A stretch of 64,000 bases of DNA from Prevotella melaninogenica (GTDB taxonomy: Bacteria; Bacteroidota; Bacteroidia; Bacteroidales; Bacteroidaceae): assembly GCF_018127965.1 (NCBI RefSeq), contig NZ_CP072349.1, positions 1,740,001 through 1,804,000 of the forward strand. Direction: 5' to 3'. Positions 1 to 9,782 of this stretch are shown here, piece by piece; position 1 is the stretch's first letter, and each line of letters begins with the position of its first letter. The notes beneath the pieces were generated by a model, which saw nothing but the letters and a program-made list of their open reading frames with translations, searched no databases and was not told the origin of the DNA. A program made the position numbers and the translations under genes.

Positions 1-1
1 G

Positions 2-430
2 TGTAAATTAGGCTTCGACCTCGATTTGAAGACGATGAAACCGGAGGATTATAAGTTTACACAGGAGGCTGTTGCCAACTGGAACCGCCTCAAAGATGTC
101 ATCCTTGACGGAGAGCTCTATCGTCTTGTTTCACCTTACGAGACCCATCACATGGCAGTAAACTATGTATCACAAGACAAGACTAAGGCTGTACTCTTCG
201 CTTATGACTTACATCCACGCTACTCTGAACCACAACAGGTAGTACGCCTACAGGGACTGGATGCCTATCGTACTTACTTAGTGAAGGAAATCAACCTTAT
301 GCCTAACACGACTTCATCATTAACTTGTAATGGACAAAGGTACACAGGTGACTATTTGATGAAGGTAGGTTTGATGGTCCTCTCTGCCAACGAGGGTTCA
401 AGTAGAGTCCTCGAACTAACAGCGGAGTAA
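2..430 (+). CDS. Alpha-galactosidase (GH36), C-terminal fragment
   Basis: The gene enters from the left edge: the frame is open from base 2 and there is no start codon before the window, so only the last 142 residues are seen. The peptide begins CKLGFDLDLK and continues with a beta-rich tail, which I recognise as the C-terminal beta-sandwich of GH36 alpha-galactosidases of Bacteroidota. These enzymes hydrolyse terminal alpha-1,6-galactose from raffinose-type sugars and galactomannan. The catalytic aspartates and any signal peptide lie outside the window, so activity and location cannot be judged. The gene faces the SGNH hydrolase tail to tail, with 92 bases between them and no convincing terminator. 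The ATG at 26 is internal and not a real start. Confidence 0.75.
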   Translation, partial: CKLGFDLDLKTMKPEDYKFTQEAVANWNRLKDVILDGELYRLVSPYETHHMAVNYVSQDKTKAVLFAYDLHPRYSEPQQVVRLQGLDAYRTYLVKEINLMPNTTSSLTCNGQRYTGDYLMKVGLMVLSANEGSSRVLELTAE

Positions 431-522
431 AGTTCCTTTGTTTTCGACAATGTTCCCTCACTTTCTCCAATACTTATCAGCAAGGAAAGTCACAAGCTTT
501 AGGAGGGCTTAGGAACAGTTTC

Positions 523-1710
523 CTACATCTTCTTGGCAGCATACTCACCCATCGCCTTATAACCAGCAGGGTTAGGGTGCAACCAGTCACCAATCTGCCA
601 CTCTTTACGCAAACGGTCGGGTGATGAAGGGTCACGCATGAGTGCATCAAAGTCGATGAAACCGTCGATTTCATGGTTTGTTCTTATCCATTCGTTCACC
701 GTCTTACGTGCTGCATCACGTGCCTCTGTGAAGTAACCTTTGCAACCATTGAAAGGAGTTATCGTACCCATATAAACCTTCAAGCCACGTTGGCGAGCCT
801 TCTTAATCATCACTTGGTAGGCTTCAATCAACTGGCGAGCAGTTTCATCAGGATTGGTTGACGTACCGATATCATTAATAGCCTCGAAGATGATTACGGC
901 ACGAAGTCCTCTTTGTCCCAAGATATCACGATCGAAACGCTCCTTTCCAGGCTGTCCTAAACCCACGGAGAGAATACGATTATCTCCAATACCAAGATTC
1001 AATACACCCGTTTTCGGACTCTTCGACTCATGTTCTCCATTCAGTACGGCAGACATAAAATCGGGCCACCGGTCTTGTGCATTTGTCACACAACCCTTTC
1101 CATCAGTAATACTATTACCAAGGATAGCCACACAGGAAGCAGAAGCATCAAGGACATCAATAGCAGAAATATTAAACCAATGGTCCTCTTTGAAAGCTGT
1201 TGAGAAATCAGTATTAGCATTTGTCACACCATGTAATATATAGGATGTAGTACGTGAACCCATGTGAACAGTAGGTTCTTTTGGTGCTTTAAGATAGTTA
1301 ATCGTAATTGACAAACGCTCCAATGGTTTTAAATCGAATTTCAACGCATCTGAAAAGACAGCCTTACCAGCAGGTATCGTTACCCGACGTTTATTATTAA
1401 AACGGAGATACTTAGCTGAATTCTTCTGTATCTCTGCCCCTTCTCCAGCCTTTGCAATATAAACACTGGTAATCTCAACAGGCTCAGAAGACAGTTCATT
1501 ACTCAACTGCAAACGAATAACAGAACCACCGATACTCACCTTCACCACCTGTCGTACGGAGCGATTCGTCATCTGGTTATTATAAGGCATAAAACCCTTA
1601 TCAACTGTCTGTGGCGCACAAGCCCATGTACCTACCCAACGTTCTTGCTGTGCATAAGCGTTGAATGTGATAAAAAACAATAAAACGAATAAAATCTTAC
1701 GTGTAAACAT
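523..1710 (-). CDS. Secreted SGNH/GDSL-family hydrolase
   Basis: A 395-residue exported hydrolase. Residues 1-20 form a signal peptide ending in AYAQ. The N-terminal half (about 22-180) is a beta-rich domain often found before SGNH domains of this size. The catalytic domain shows block I as GNSITDG (about residue 197, Ser nucleophile), a block III-like EAIND (about 275) and block V as DWLHPN (about 378), which supplies the Asp and His. Family members are esterases or lipases acting on acetylated or acylated carbohydrates; the substrate cannot be read from sequence. It lies 129 bases downstream of the WYL regulator on the same strand, and no promoter with the TAnnTTTG core was seen in the gap. 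A purine-rich AGGAGG lies about 16 bases upstream of the ATG. Confidence 0.85.
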   Translation of the reverse strand: MFTRKILFVLLFFITFNAYAQQERWVGTWACAPQTVDKGFMPYNNQMTNRSVRQVVKVSIGGSVIRLQLSNELSSEPVEITSVYIAKAGEGAEIQKNSAKYLRFNNKRRVTIPAGKAVFSDALKFDLKPLERLSITINYLKAPKEPTVHMGSRTTSYILHGVTNANTDFSTAFKEDHWFNISAIDVLDASASCVAILGNSITDGKGCVTNAQDRWPDFMSAVLNGEHESKSPKTGVLNLGIGDNRILSVGLGQPGKERFDRDILGQRGLRAVIIFEAINDIGTSTNPDETARQLIEAYQVMIKKARQRGLKVYMGTITPFNGCKGYFTEARDAARKTVNEWIRTNHEIDGFIDFDALMRDPSSPDRLRKEWQIGDWLHPNPAGYKAMGEYAAKKM

Positions 1711-1839
1711 TGTCCTGAATTTTAAACCTCCTAAGTCTCTCGCACTATCTTTAACTTAAAGAGAACATATTTCTATTAATGGAAGGTTGATGATAAATAA
1801 TGATATTTTGAATGAATAATAGAATAAAGAATGAACTTC

Positions 1840-2760
1840 CTACTTCAGCAATAGTTGGTTTGACGAATCAATAAGGCTTTCTATTTCTGTTCTCAGATAT
1901 GCCTTGAAACCATCACCCTCTATGATTTCTATATCTTTATAGAGTCCAAGAACGAAACGACCTAAACCACGATAATCGCATACTTCTATATCTAAAAGCC
2001 ACGAGCCATCCCCATTCGGAGTAATATAATGCGCACCTTGTGGATATTCTTCCTTAAAGAGATTGTGAGATAACTGTCCTAAACGCAACTTCACACGATA
2101 TCGTTCCTCACTACTAAACATAAAGATATCCGTAAACACCTGCCTATGCTTGTCTTCATGTAGCCACGGTGTATCCAGTATCTCCACACTCGTCATGCGG
2201 GAAATCTTAAATGTCTTATTTTGTTTTGACACCAATTCATGACAGCGTACATCCTCATTATTATGCAATAAAAGGAAAGGCTCTACAAGACGATCCTTAA
2301 CAGAGTGACTATGTGGACTTGAATAACCAATTAAACGAACCGTCTTCTTCTCTGCCATCGCCTTGCGTAACAGTTTCAGGTTACTCTCCATTTGGCGACG
2401 AATGGGTGACTCTGCAGACACAGAGAAGTTATAAGAACTTTCCAACTTCTGCCTTAGCTGGTTCACCATCTCACTATCATTACCAGCCATTGTCAGTACA
2501 CTATGTATCGTCTTCACATCCTTATCTGTAAACTGAATCGTTTGTAACAGCTGTGTGAAAAAAGGAGAGCGACGATCAATATGATAATAGCCCTGATTCT
2601 TAAATACGATAAAACCAGCATGCTTGATGAAGTCGAGTAGGTAATAGAAATTCCTACGCGACAAGTTCATCCGCTCACACAGGTCTTCAACCGTATAATT
2701 GCGTCCATCAGACAATAGAATCAAAAGCTCTAACTGCTTCTTTAATTTATCGAATCTCAT
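1840..2760 (-). CDS. WYL-domain transcriptional regulator (HTH, YafY-like)
   Basis: A 306-residue cytoplasmic protein. Residues 1-65 form a winged helix-turn-helix (YTVEDLCERMNLSRRNFYYLL) of the type found in YafY/DeoR-like regulators. The C-terminal two thirds match a WYL ligand-sensing domain followed by a WCX-like C-terminal extension. WYL proteins bind nucleotides or nucleic acids and often control DNA-damage or defence genes, but many Bacteroidota copies lie beside metabolic genes with no known role. Here it follows the susC/susD pair on the same strand but is separated from it by a hairpin terminator (3130-3162) and about 370 bases, so it is probably its own unit with the SGNH hydrolase. 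The effector and targets are unknown. Confidence 0.8.
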   Translation of the reverse strand: MRFDKLKKQLELLILLSDGRNYTVEDLCERMNLSRRNFYYLLDFIKHAGFIVFKNQGYYHIDRRSPFFTQLLQTIQFTDKDVKTIHSVLTMAGNDSEMVNQLRQKLESSYNFSVSAESPIRRQMESNLKLLRKAMAEKKTVRLIGYSSPHSHSVKDRLVEPFLLLHNNEDVRCHELVSKQNKTFKISRMTSVEILDTPWLHEDKHRQVFTDIFMFSSEERYRVKLRLGQLSHNLFKEEYPQGAHYITPNGDGSWLLDIEVCDYRGLGRFVLGLYKDIEIIEGDGFKAYLRTEIESLIDSSNQLLLK

Positions 2761-3129
2761 TCTTACAATGAATAGATATATGATATATAACGCAGAAACA
2801 ACACTTTTATTAATCTCTACAGCTCTTTTTTATGTCTTATCATACTTAACCACTGACACTATCCTCTATAACAAAAGACTCTTCCCATAACAAGAGATAA
2901 TGACTCCCTACCAAGAGCGAGATATTTATACACCGTACAAGAATAGTTTTATTTTGATTTGCTGTCACTTTTAACATTTCACATAACCCTATTGTAAACA
3001 AACGAGTTAGACAAGTAATTTAGATGAAAGGAATGACAGGAAAATTAGTTTTAGAGAGACAAACAATCTTCTCGGTAATAAAACAAAATATGTTTAGGCG
3101 CTAATAAACGATTTGAGTTAAAAACAAAG
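2761..3129. other. Intergenic region upstream of the WYL regulator
   Basis: About 370 AT-rich bases with no credible coding sequence. I looked for the TAnnTTTG promoter core toward the WYL gene and did not find one. No repeat of the families described elsewhere in this window is present. Confidence 0.6.
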
Positions 3130-3162
3130 AAAGGCAGAAAGAAACCTGTTCTCCCTGCCTTT
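3130..3162 (-). terminator. Intrinsic terminator after susD-like gene
   Basis: On the minus strand, AAAGGCAG and CTGCCTTT pair across a 17-base loop. The stem is followed by CTTTGTTTTT. It lies 22 bases past the stop of the susD-like gene and closes that transcript. Confidence 0.7.
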
Positions 3163-3183
3163 ACATTTATAATAACATAAGAC

Positions 3184-4803
3184 CTATTCGTTCGTCACAA
3201 GATCATTATAATCGATCTCGTTCTGTGGAATTACCCAAGTCCACTTGTTTCCATAATCTACAGCAATTGTTTTTGCAACTGCTTGGTGTGCATTACCACC
3301 TTCAGCAAATGAGTGACGAACAACAGGAATGTTCCAACGCTTGTAATCACTCCATGCAAAGCCTTCGCCCCAAAGCTCAACCTCACGGTAATCCTTGATT
3401 TCATCGAAGAGGTCAGTACCTGTCTTCGTACAAGTATAGCTTGCGTTACGACCTGTAGTAGCATTCAGTTTAACCAATGCAGCCTGTGCATCAGCAGTGT
3501 TACCCAAGAAGTAATTAGCCTCAGCCTCGATGAGAACCATCTCACTTGAACGGATATAAGGAAGATAACTAACACCAGGCTGTGCTGTCACCCAGAACTT
3601 CATTTGACCATCCAAATAGATATAACCAGAAGCATAAGCTGCAGAGAGACCAGAAATCTGGTGCTTCTTGACGATAGAGTCAGCCTGTGCCTTAACACTC
3701 TTGTTACCCTGACCTAAGATACCATAGGTCTGATTTACCTGTGAATTGTCAGTAATATTAATACTGCGGAATTTATCTTCAGTGATAAAGAGCTGCTTAC
3801 GAGCATCATTATTAGGAATACGAGTAATCAACTCATGACCGATAGTACCGGCACCCGTACTCTGATTACTTGCATAGTAACCATTACAAGCACCCTGTAC
3901 ACCATAAGCCCAATACCAGTTCTGCTCACTTGCATCGCCATAACTACCAAGAATCCACTCATCGTTTGGCTTATAGAAACCAGCAGCGTATGTATCACCT
4001 GTCATCAAAGGACGACCATTCTCAGCCAACTTAGCCTGTGCCAAAGCAGTAGCGTAGTCCTGACGAGTCAAAGCAGCACGTGCGTAAACAGCGTGAGCTG
4101 TATTCAAATCAGGAATCCAGCACTCTGCTGTTGAACGTGTCACACCACTTTCTGTAAAGAGCGTGATAGCATCCTGACAGTCCTTATAAATCTGAGCATA
4201 AGTCTCAGCCAGCGTAGAAGCCTTCAATTTACCCGTAGAAGTGTCAAGGCGCAATGGCAATCCCTGAGAAGTACCATTGTTACTATCCTGCCAACGATAA
4301 CAATAGTAATGTACTAACTTCTCATAAGCATATGCACGGAAAGTCAATGCCGAAGCCTTGATAAACTTCCTATCCGCTTCATTACCAGCGGCATTATCAA
4401 TGTTTGCAAGGAGTGCATTTGCATTGTTAATAATCTGATAATAGTATGCCCACGCATAAGAATCATACTTTACTGTAGACCTATAGTGATAATCTTGGTT
4501 ATGGATAGTTGCCCAACCAGAAGCATAACGGTTGTAGTTATAGTTCTGACTTGGAAGATTCTCATAGAGACGCATTATCGCATTTTCGCCTGCAAATCCC
4601 TGACCATAGTAAGCTTGCTGTACGGTCATCGACTTTGCAATACCATTCAAGGTGTTACGCGCATTGCTTGTATTAGCATATGCTGCAGAAGACTCAGCCG
4701 ACTCTGCTGGTGATACATTGAGATAATCACTGGAGCAAGATGCTGTCATTGCAGCTACAGCAATTAAAGCCCCTGCGGTGAATTTATTTATTGAATATTT
4801 CAT
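3184..4803 (-). CDS. SusD/RagB-family nutrient-binding lipoprotein
   Basis: A 539-residue lipoprotein. The signal peptide ends in a lipobox at ...MTASC (Cys about residue 23) followed by SSDYLNVSP, as usual for SusD proteins. The SusD-like tetratricopeptide scaffold is evident from repeated helical segments (NNANALLANI, FIKASALTFRAYAYEKLVHYY). The C-terminal RagB/SusD signature region contains SEMVLIEAEANYFLGNTADA. It forms the lid over the SusC-type channel encoded 27 bases upstream and binds the glycan at the cell surface. The substrate is unknown: no carbohydrate-active enzyme is adjacent within this unit apart from the SGNH hydrolase downstream. It is less similar by eye to the starch-type SusD at 31.4-33.1 kb than expected for a duplicate. 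Confidence 0.92.
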   Translation of the reverse strand: MKYSINKFTAGALIAVAAMTASCSSDYLNVSPAESAESSAAYANTSNARNTLNGIAKSMTVQQAYYGQGFAGENAIMRLYENLPSQNYNYNRYASGWATIHNQDYHYRSTVKYDSYAWAYYYQIINNANALLANIDNAAGNEADRKFIKASALTFRAYAYEKLVHYYCYRWQDSNNGTSQGLPLRLDTSTGKLKASTLAETYAQIYKDCQDAITLFTESGVTRSTAECWIPDLNTAHAVYARAALTRQDYATALAQAKLAENGRPLMTGDTYAAGFYKPNDEWILGSYGDASEQNWYWAYGVQGACNGYYASNQSTGAGTIGHELITRIPNNDARKQLFITEDKFRSINITDNSQVNQTYGILGQGNKSVKAQADSIVKKHQISGLSAAYASGYIYLDGQMKFWVTAQPGVSYLPYIRSSEMVLIEAEANYFLGNTADAQAALVKLNATTGRNASYTCTKTGTDLFDEIKDYREVELWGEGFAWSDYKRWNIPVVRHSFAEGGNAHQAVAKTIAVDYGNKWTWVIPQNEIDYNDLVTNE

Positions 4804-4830
4804 ATTATTCCCTTTTTAAATTCTACAATA

Positions 4831-7800
4831 TTAGAGATCCACTGTCAAACCGAAGTTGAATACACGTGCAGATACATAAGTATCATCACTATCACCATTA
4901 AATTTATACTGTGGGTTCATACCCTTACGACCAGTGAGTGTGAAGAGGTTCTCAACACCAGCCTTTACAGCAATACCACCAAGACCCCACTTTGTAACCA
5001 ATGCCTTTGGTAAACGATAAGTGAGCATGATATTCTTCATGATGAAATAAGAAGAACTTGTCAACCAACGGTCACTAACCGCATTGTTATCAACACTTCC
5101 GTTGAAGTCAAGGATTGGTGTACCATTAGGGTCGATACGATTAGGAGATGTAGCTGTCATACCTGCAGGAACACCATTCCAAGAGTTAAGTGCATCCTTA
5201 TGAAGTGCAGCTGCAGAAGAAGCTGAACCTGTAGACATCAAAGCTCTGTAAGAACCGTCCATTGTCTTACCACCAAGGCTATAAGTCATCAACATAGACA
5301 AGCTCAAGTCCTTCCAACGAAGGTTAGAACCAAATGAGCCATAAACAGAAGGGAGTGCCGTACCCGCCCACTTACGGATTGCCTGAGAAGTAGACGTTGT
5401 GTACTTTGTTCCATTAATCTCTACAAGTTTACCAGCAGCAGAAGCAGTAGCTTCCTGTTTTGGATCGAGTTCATAGAGAGACTTACCCGTCATCTGATCA
5501 ACACCTACAAAGTGATAGGTGTACCACTCATAAGCAGAGTGCCCCTCAGAATAGTTCTGCTGACCATGCAAGATATCTTTACCCTTAGGCAACTTGAGTA
5601 CCTTGTTCTTCAATGTGGTAGCGTCAAAAGAGAGGTTCCATGTCCAATCCTTAGAACGTACAACATCACCACCTAACATGATTTCGAAGCCACGGTTAGA
5701 GATAGTACCGATATTCTGATACTGTGTAAGGTTCTGAATAGCATCATCATCGAAGAAAGAACCTGCTGACAATGGGAAACGAACCTCGAAGAGCAAGTCC
5801 TTAGAACGCTTATCAAAATAACCCAAGCTGAAGTTCAAACGATCAAAGAGCGTACCCTCAATACCAAAGTCAAGTGTCTGAGTTGTCTCCCACTTCAAGT
5901 CGAGAGCAGCCAACTTCTGACGTACCAAAGCAGGGGTACCACCATTCTTTGTAATGTAATAAAGTGCCTGATAACCATAATATTTAACAGCTGCATCGTT
6001 ACCAACCTCACCGTATGAAACACGAGCACGCAAAGCATCAACCCACTTCACATCCTTCATGAAGTTTTCTTTCTTAATATTCCAGTTTACACCAGCAGAG
6101 AAGAAGTTACCCCAACGCTTATCTTTGTGGAACTTAGAAGAACCATCGCGACGGAGAGAGAAGTCAAAGAAGTACTTCTCATCATAGTTGTAACGCAGAC
6201 GACCAAGATAAGACTCAGTTCTATAATCCTCAAAATAGCCTTCCGTATCAGAGTTTAATACGAAGTTACTCAACGCACGCAAGCCTGCAATAGCAGCATT
6301 CGTGTTCATGACACGTGCATATTTACGATTCCAGCTATAATTCTCATGACCGAGAAGAACATCAACATGGTGGAGATCAAAGTTATGATCCCAGTTCAAA
6401 AGTTCCTGTCCTGTATAAGAGATATACTGGTTAGCATATTCTGACAAACGACCATTGTTAGATGCACCATCACCAATAACAGGGTTATTATATTTCTGAC
6501 GGTTTGTTGTCGCATGGTTCAAGTCTACTTTTCCTGTCAAAGAGAAACCGTATGGCAAACTAATTTTTGCATACAACAAACCATCTAATACGTTTCTACG
6601 TACTCGGTCCATATCCATCGTCATCTCGTAAGGGAGGTTACGATTTTCAAGATACTCAGATGTGGTATCATACTGCTTATTACCATCTGCATCCAAAGCG
6701 TATGTACCATCAGCATTGTGCAAATAAACAGGATAAACAGGAGCCATGTAACGAGTTACATAGAATGGGTTAGCATAAAAACTACCATTAGCATTTGAAT
6801 TATAGCTTCTTACAGAAGAAGTTCCAGAGAGGTTCAAACCTAATTCAAGCCACTTGTTGGCTGTATATTGTGTATTAATACGACCAGTAAAACGCTCATA
6901 GCCTGAGTTCAAAGTATAACCCTGCTCATTCAGATAACCAGCAGAAGAGTAGATATTGTACTTATCACCTGCTACACCAGCAGAAAGGCTATACTCCTGA
7001 CGATGACCAGTACGCTCAACAGCTTTTTGCCAATCAAGGTCATCATAACCAGGACGAATAGAAGCAATTAGCTTACCATTTGAATTAAAGAGAGCATTAT
7101 CAGCAGCATCATAGATATTACGCTTCACAAAATCACCCATCAAGTGCTCAGTAGCAAAAGTACCAGCTGCAGCCTCAGTTGAAGCGATACCACCAGAGAG
7201 CGCATAATTCTTCATTGCTATCCAAGAAGCCTCCATCCATTCGTTTGGACCTAAACGGTCATACTCTGGGATACCACGTCTGTAGAAACCTTGATCCATC
7301 TTCAAAGTAATGTTTGGCTTAGTAGAGAACTTAGCCTTCTTTGTTGTAATCAAGACAACACCATTAGCCGCACGGTTACCATAAAGAGCTGCTGAAGAAG
7401 CATCCTTCAAGACAGACATAGACTCGATGTCGCCAGGATTTAACTCGGCAATATTACCTTCAAATGGAGTACCATCAACAATATAAAGAGGCTGGTCAGC
7501 ATCCTTAACCAATGTACCCACACCACGGATATGAATCTTAGGTGTAGCACCAGGTTCGCCATAAGAGTTATTTACCTGTACACCAGGAGCAGAACCTTCC
7601 AGTGCACCCGTTACCGTAGTACTAATTCGATCAGAGATTTTCTTAGAGTCGACAACGGCAACAGAACCTGTAATTGATTGACGCTTAGCTGTACCATATG
7701 CCACAACAACGACTTCATCAAGATTCTTGTCATTCGGATTTAAGGTAACTTTCATGTTGTTTGAAGCTGTAACAGTCTTTGATGCCATACCAACATAAGA

Positions 7801-8016
7801 CACCACCAACTTAGCTCCTGCAGGTGCTGAGAGACGGAATTTACCATCAATATCAGTTACAGTACCGTTCTGAGTTCCAGACACAAGGATAGATGCACCC
7901 ACTATAGGCTGCCCATCACTTGAGGAAACTACAGTTCCGCTAATCTCTGTCTGCGCCAGCGCTGTTCCTATACTTAGGAATAGACCGACTAAAAACATCA
8001 TTAGTCTTTTTTCCAT
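4831..8016 (-). CDS. SusC/RagA-family TonB-dependent outer-membrane transporter
   Basis: A 1061-residue TonB-dependent transporter. Signal peptide residues 1-21 (ending ALAQ) are followed by the CarboxypepD_reg-like N-terminal domain (about 25-100, VVSSSDGQPIVGASILV), the SusC-type plug (about 110-230, including IHIRGVGTL and YIVDGTPF) and a 22-strand barrel to the C-terminal FNFGLTVDL. It imports oligosaccharides captured by the SusD partner. The barrel sequence gives no substrate hint. The gene has its own well-formed promoter (8128-8158), which leaves a leader of roughly 100 bases. No hybrid two-component system, anti-sigma factor or SusR homologue is adjacent, so the regulator of this pair is unclear; the downstream WYL protein is a candidate by position only. 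Confidence 0.95.
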   Translation of the reverse strand: MEKRLMMFLVGLFLSIGTALAQTEISGTVVSSSDGQPIVGASILVSGTQNGTVTDIDGKFRLSAPAGAKLVVSYVGMASKTVTASNNMKVTLNPNDKNLDEVVVVAYGTAKRQSITGSVAVVDSKKISDRISTTVTGALEGSAPGVQVNNSYGEPGATPKIHIRGVGTLVKDADQPLYIVDGTPFEGNIAELNPGDIESMSVLKDASSAALYGNRAANGVVLITTKKAKFSTKPNITLKMDQGFYRRGIPEYDRLGPNEWMEASWIAMKNYALSGGIASTEAAAGTFATEHLMGDFVKRNIYDAADNALFNSNGKLIASIRPGYDDLDWQKAVERTGHRQEYSLSAGVAGDKYNIYSSAGYLNEQGYTLNSGYERFTGRINTQYTANKWLELGLNLSGTSSVRSYNSNANGSFYANPFYVTRYMAPVYPVYLHNADGTYALDADGNKQYDTTSEYLENRNLPYEMTMDMDRVRRNVLDGLLYAKISLPYGFSLTGKVDLNHATTNRQKYNNPVIGDGASNNGRLSEYANQYISYTGQELLNWDHNFDLHHVDVLLGHENYSWNRKYARVMNTNAAIAGLRALSNFVLNSDTEGYFEDYRTESYLGRLRYNYDEKYFFDFSLRRDGSSKFHKDKRWGNFFSAGVNWNIKKENFMKDVKWVDALRARVSYGEVGNDAAVKYYGYQALYYITKNGGTPALVRQKLAALDLKWETTQTLDFGIEGTLFDRLNFSLGYFDKRSKDLLFEVRFPLSAGSFFDDDAIQNLTQYQNIGTISNRGFEIMLGGDVVRSKDWTWNLSFDATTLKNKVLKLPKGKDILHGQQNYSEGHSAYEWYTYHFVGVDQMTGKSLYELDPKQEATASAAGKLVEINGTKYTTSTSQAIRKWAGTALPSVYGSFGSNLRWKDLSLSMLMTYSLGGKTMDGSYRALMSTGSASSAAALHKDALNSWNGVPAGMTATSPNRIDPNGTPILDFNGSVDNNAVSDRWLTSSSYFIMKNIMLTYRLPKALVTKWGLGGIAVKAGVENLFTLTGRKGMNPQYKFNGDSDDTYVSARVFNFGLTVDL

Positions 8017-8127
8017 AAATTCTCTCTTTAATTAATATAATAAATAAACTATTTCAGACTCAAACTATTAATACGTAAGGTATTACAAAATGGTACTATC
8101 CTGTTAGGTATCTTTTTTAACACTTTG

Positions 8128-8158
8128 CAAATATAGTACACCGCTTTTAAAGTTCCAA
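8128..8158 (-). promoter_or_regulatory. Bacteroides-type promoter of the susC/susD pair
   Basis: On the minus strand, TTG (8156-8158), 20 bases, TATATTTG (8128-8135). This matches the known -33/-7 consensus of Bacteroidota promoters. Predicted start of transcription near 8121, giving a leader of about 100 bases before the susC-like ATG. Confidence 0.75.
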
Positions 8159-8516
8159 GCGGAAATGAAATTTTAATTAATGTTTTCACATTTATTAATA
8201 TTTAGTTTTTACGAAACGACATATTATTGCATGAAAATAAATTAATTATTATCTATAACGGTATATAAAACAACATATTGTAAGTACTACACTTCTATTC
8301 CTTATTAAATATTAAAATATAATTAAGTATAGAGAGATAAAGTAACTTTAGAGCCAAATTTGCCATTAGATCGTAATGTCGATTATTTATATTAATCCAA
8401 ACGAGCAATATCACCCGAACTTTAGAAGAAGTAAATAACTTAACAAACCTCTAACTAACAATAAAACAAGCCTTTTCTAACAATGAGTTACGCACAAACA
8501 ACTGACATATTACAAG

Positions 8517-8600
8517 GTGTTTAGCACTCCGCACCATTGGTGCTAAGGCTTAACACGGTTGGTGCTGAGCCTCCGCACCACATGTGCGCAATAACAACAC
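8517..8600. repeat. 22-bp-phased GCAC-N5-GTGC palindrome array (family A, copy 1)
   Basis: Three 13-base units of the form (R)CAC-N5-GTG(Y) start at 8531, 8553 and 8575, exactly 22 bases apart. They are GCACCATTGGTGC, ACACGGTTGGTGC and GCACCACATGTGC. A GTGT half-unit lies on the left (8517-8520) and an ACAC half-unit on the right (8597-8600). The first 9-base linker, TAAGGCTTA, is itself palindromic. The array lies between rnhB and the susC promoter, with both genes on the minus strand. Confidence 0.85.
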
Positions 8601-9013
8601 ACAATCAGGAAATGGAAAGAAAGAATCCTTATACCCTATTATAAGGTATAAAGAATATATTTATTAGGGAATTGTTTACAAGACAGCATAAACAATATAT
8701 AAAATAAAAGAACTAAACCTTACATTTACAATGATAGAACTGCAAAGAATTTAAAGTTATCCTATCAAAGGCATGTAAAGAAAAGTTGCAGGTCAATTCA
8801 TTGAGAAGGGTGGAGTCACAAACAGACTTCACTCAAATTGAATCATAAAATAAAACCCACTATAATATAGTTAGCTGACAGATTGTAGGTTCTTATCAGC
8901 ATCTTGTCTGTCTTTGTGACTTGATGTTAGTCCACTATGTTTGCGTTACAATGATAGACAAGGTGCTTGACTATACTACAAATATCAGTTTAGAATTTTA
9001 TAGTCAATTAGGC
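8601..9013. other. Intergenic region between rnhB and the family A array
   Basis: About 410 bases without a credible gene. It contains an imperfect inverted repeat (GCATCTTGTCTGTC near 8902-8915 against GATAGACAAGGTGCT near 8953-8967) whose role is unknown. No promoter or clear terminator was seen. Confidence 0.5.
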
Positions 9014-9616
9014 TTAAAAGTCAAAAGAGAGTTGCCCATCACCCAATAGGTTGTAACTTTTGCGATGATAAGATGTAATGCCATGTTCAAGAATAGCCTG
9101 ACGATGCTTCTTCGTTGGATAACCCATGTTTGACTGCCAGTCATACTGCGGATATTCCTCAGCCAAGGAGAGCATATAGTCGTCACGATAAGTCTTGGCA
9201 AGGATTGAGGCTGCTGCAATGGAAAGATACTTCCCATCCCCTTTCACAATAGTCGTAGAAGGTAGGTCTTGATAAGGATTGAAGCGATTGCCATCAACGA
9301 TAACAGCTTCTGGACGTACCTGCAACTGGTCCAACGCGCGGTGCATTGCCAAGAAAGAGGCATTGAGAATATTTATCTTGTCTATCTCTTCAGGTGTAAC
9401 GATACCCACTGCCCACGCAATAGCATCTCGCTCAATCTCCTCACGAAGTGCATAACGTTTCTTTGCCGTCAGTTTCTTAGAGTCGTTTAACAACTCATTC
9501 TGATAATCAGATGGGAGAATAACAGCTGCTGCATAGACACTTCCAGCAAGGCATCCTCTGCCTGCTTCGTCGCAACCAGCCTCTATAAGACCTTCATAAT
9601 AATGACTTTTCAGCAT
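9014..9616 (-). CDS. rnhB: Ribonuclease HII
   Basis: A 200-residue cytoplasmic endonuclease that cuts the RNA strand of RNA-DNA hybrids and removes single misincorporated ribonucleotides. The first catalytic block is GCDEAGRG, giving D16 and E17 and the GRG that contacts the ribonucleotide 2'-OH. D108 (VIVDGN) and D145 (KTYRD) complete the acidic site. The length is normal for the family. The block reads GRGCLAGSV, where many bacteria have GRGPLAGPV. The gene is alone on its strand; no strong promoter was found, though a TAnnTTTG match (9718-9725) sits inside an inverted repeat about 100 bases upstream. Confidence 0.95.
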   Translation of the reverse strand: MLKSHYYEGLIEAGCDEAGRGCLAGSVYAAAVILPSDYQNELLNDSKKLTAKKRYALREEIERDAIAWAVGIVTPEEIDKINILNASFLAMHRALDQLQVRPEAVIVDGNRFNPYQDLPSTTIVKGDGKYLSIAAASILAKTYRDDYMLSLAEEYPQYDWQSNMGYPTKKHRQAILEHGITSYHRKSYNLLGDGQLSFDF

Positions 9617-9685
9617 GACTAATAGGTTTTAAAAGTTAAAGAACCTTTCGTTTTAATTTATATAACAAATATTTTTCGCAGAGTG

Positions 9686-9739
9686 AACATTCCTTGCACA
9701 ACACACAGCTACTTTTGCAAACGTAAACCAAGGAATGTT
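9686..9739. promoter_or_regulatory. 11-bp inverted repeat between divergent rnhB and small membrane protein gene
   Basis: AACATTCCTTG (9686-9696) and CAAGGAATGTT (9729-9739) are perfect inverted copies separated by 32 bases. Between them lie a plus-strand -7-like TACTTTTG (9710-9717) and a minus-strand -7-like TACGTTTG (9718-9725). The layout would suit control of both divergent genes by one factor. Confidence 0.45.
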
Positions 9740-9782
9740 TTACACATTATTTATATATAGCAACAATTAAAGAACAAAGAAT

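Noticed and set aside
8017..9013. A riboswitch or leader RNA upstream of the first susC-like gene
   Set aside because: The leader predicted from the promoter is only about 100 bases and shows no stable or familiar fold; the rest of the gap lies upstream of the promoter.
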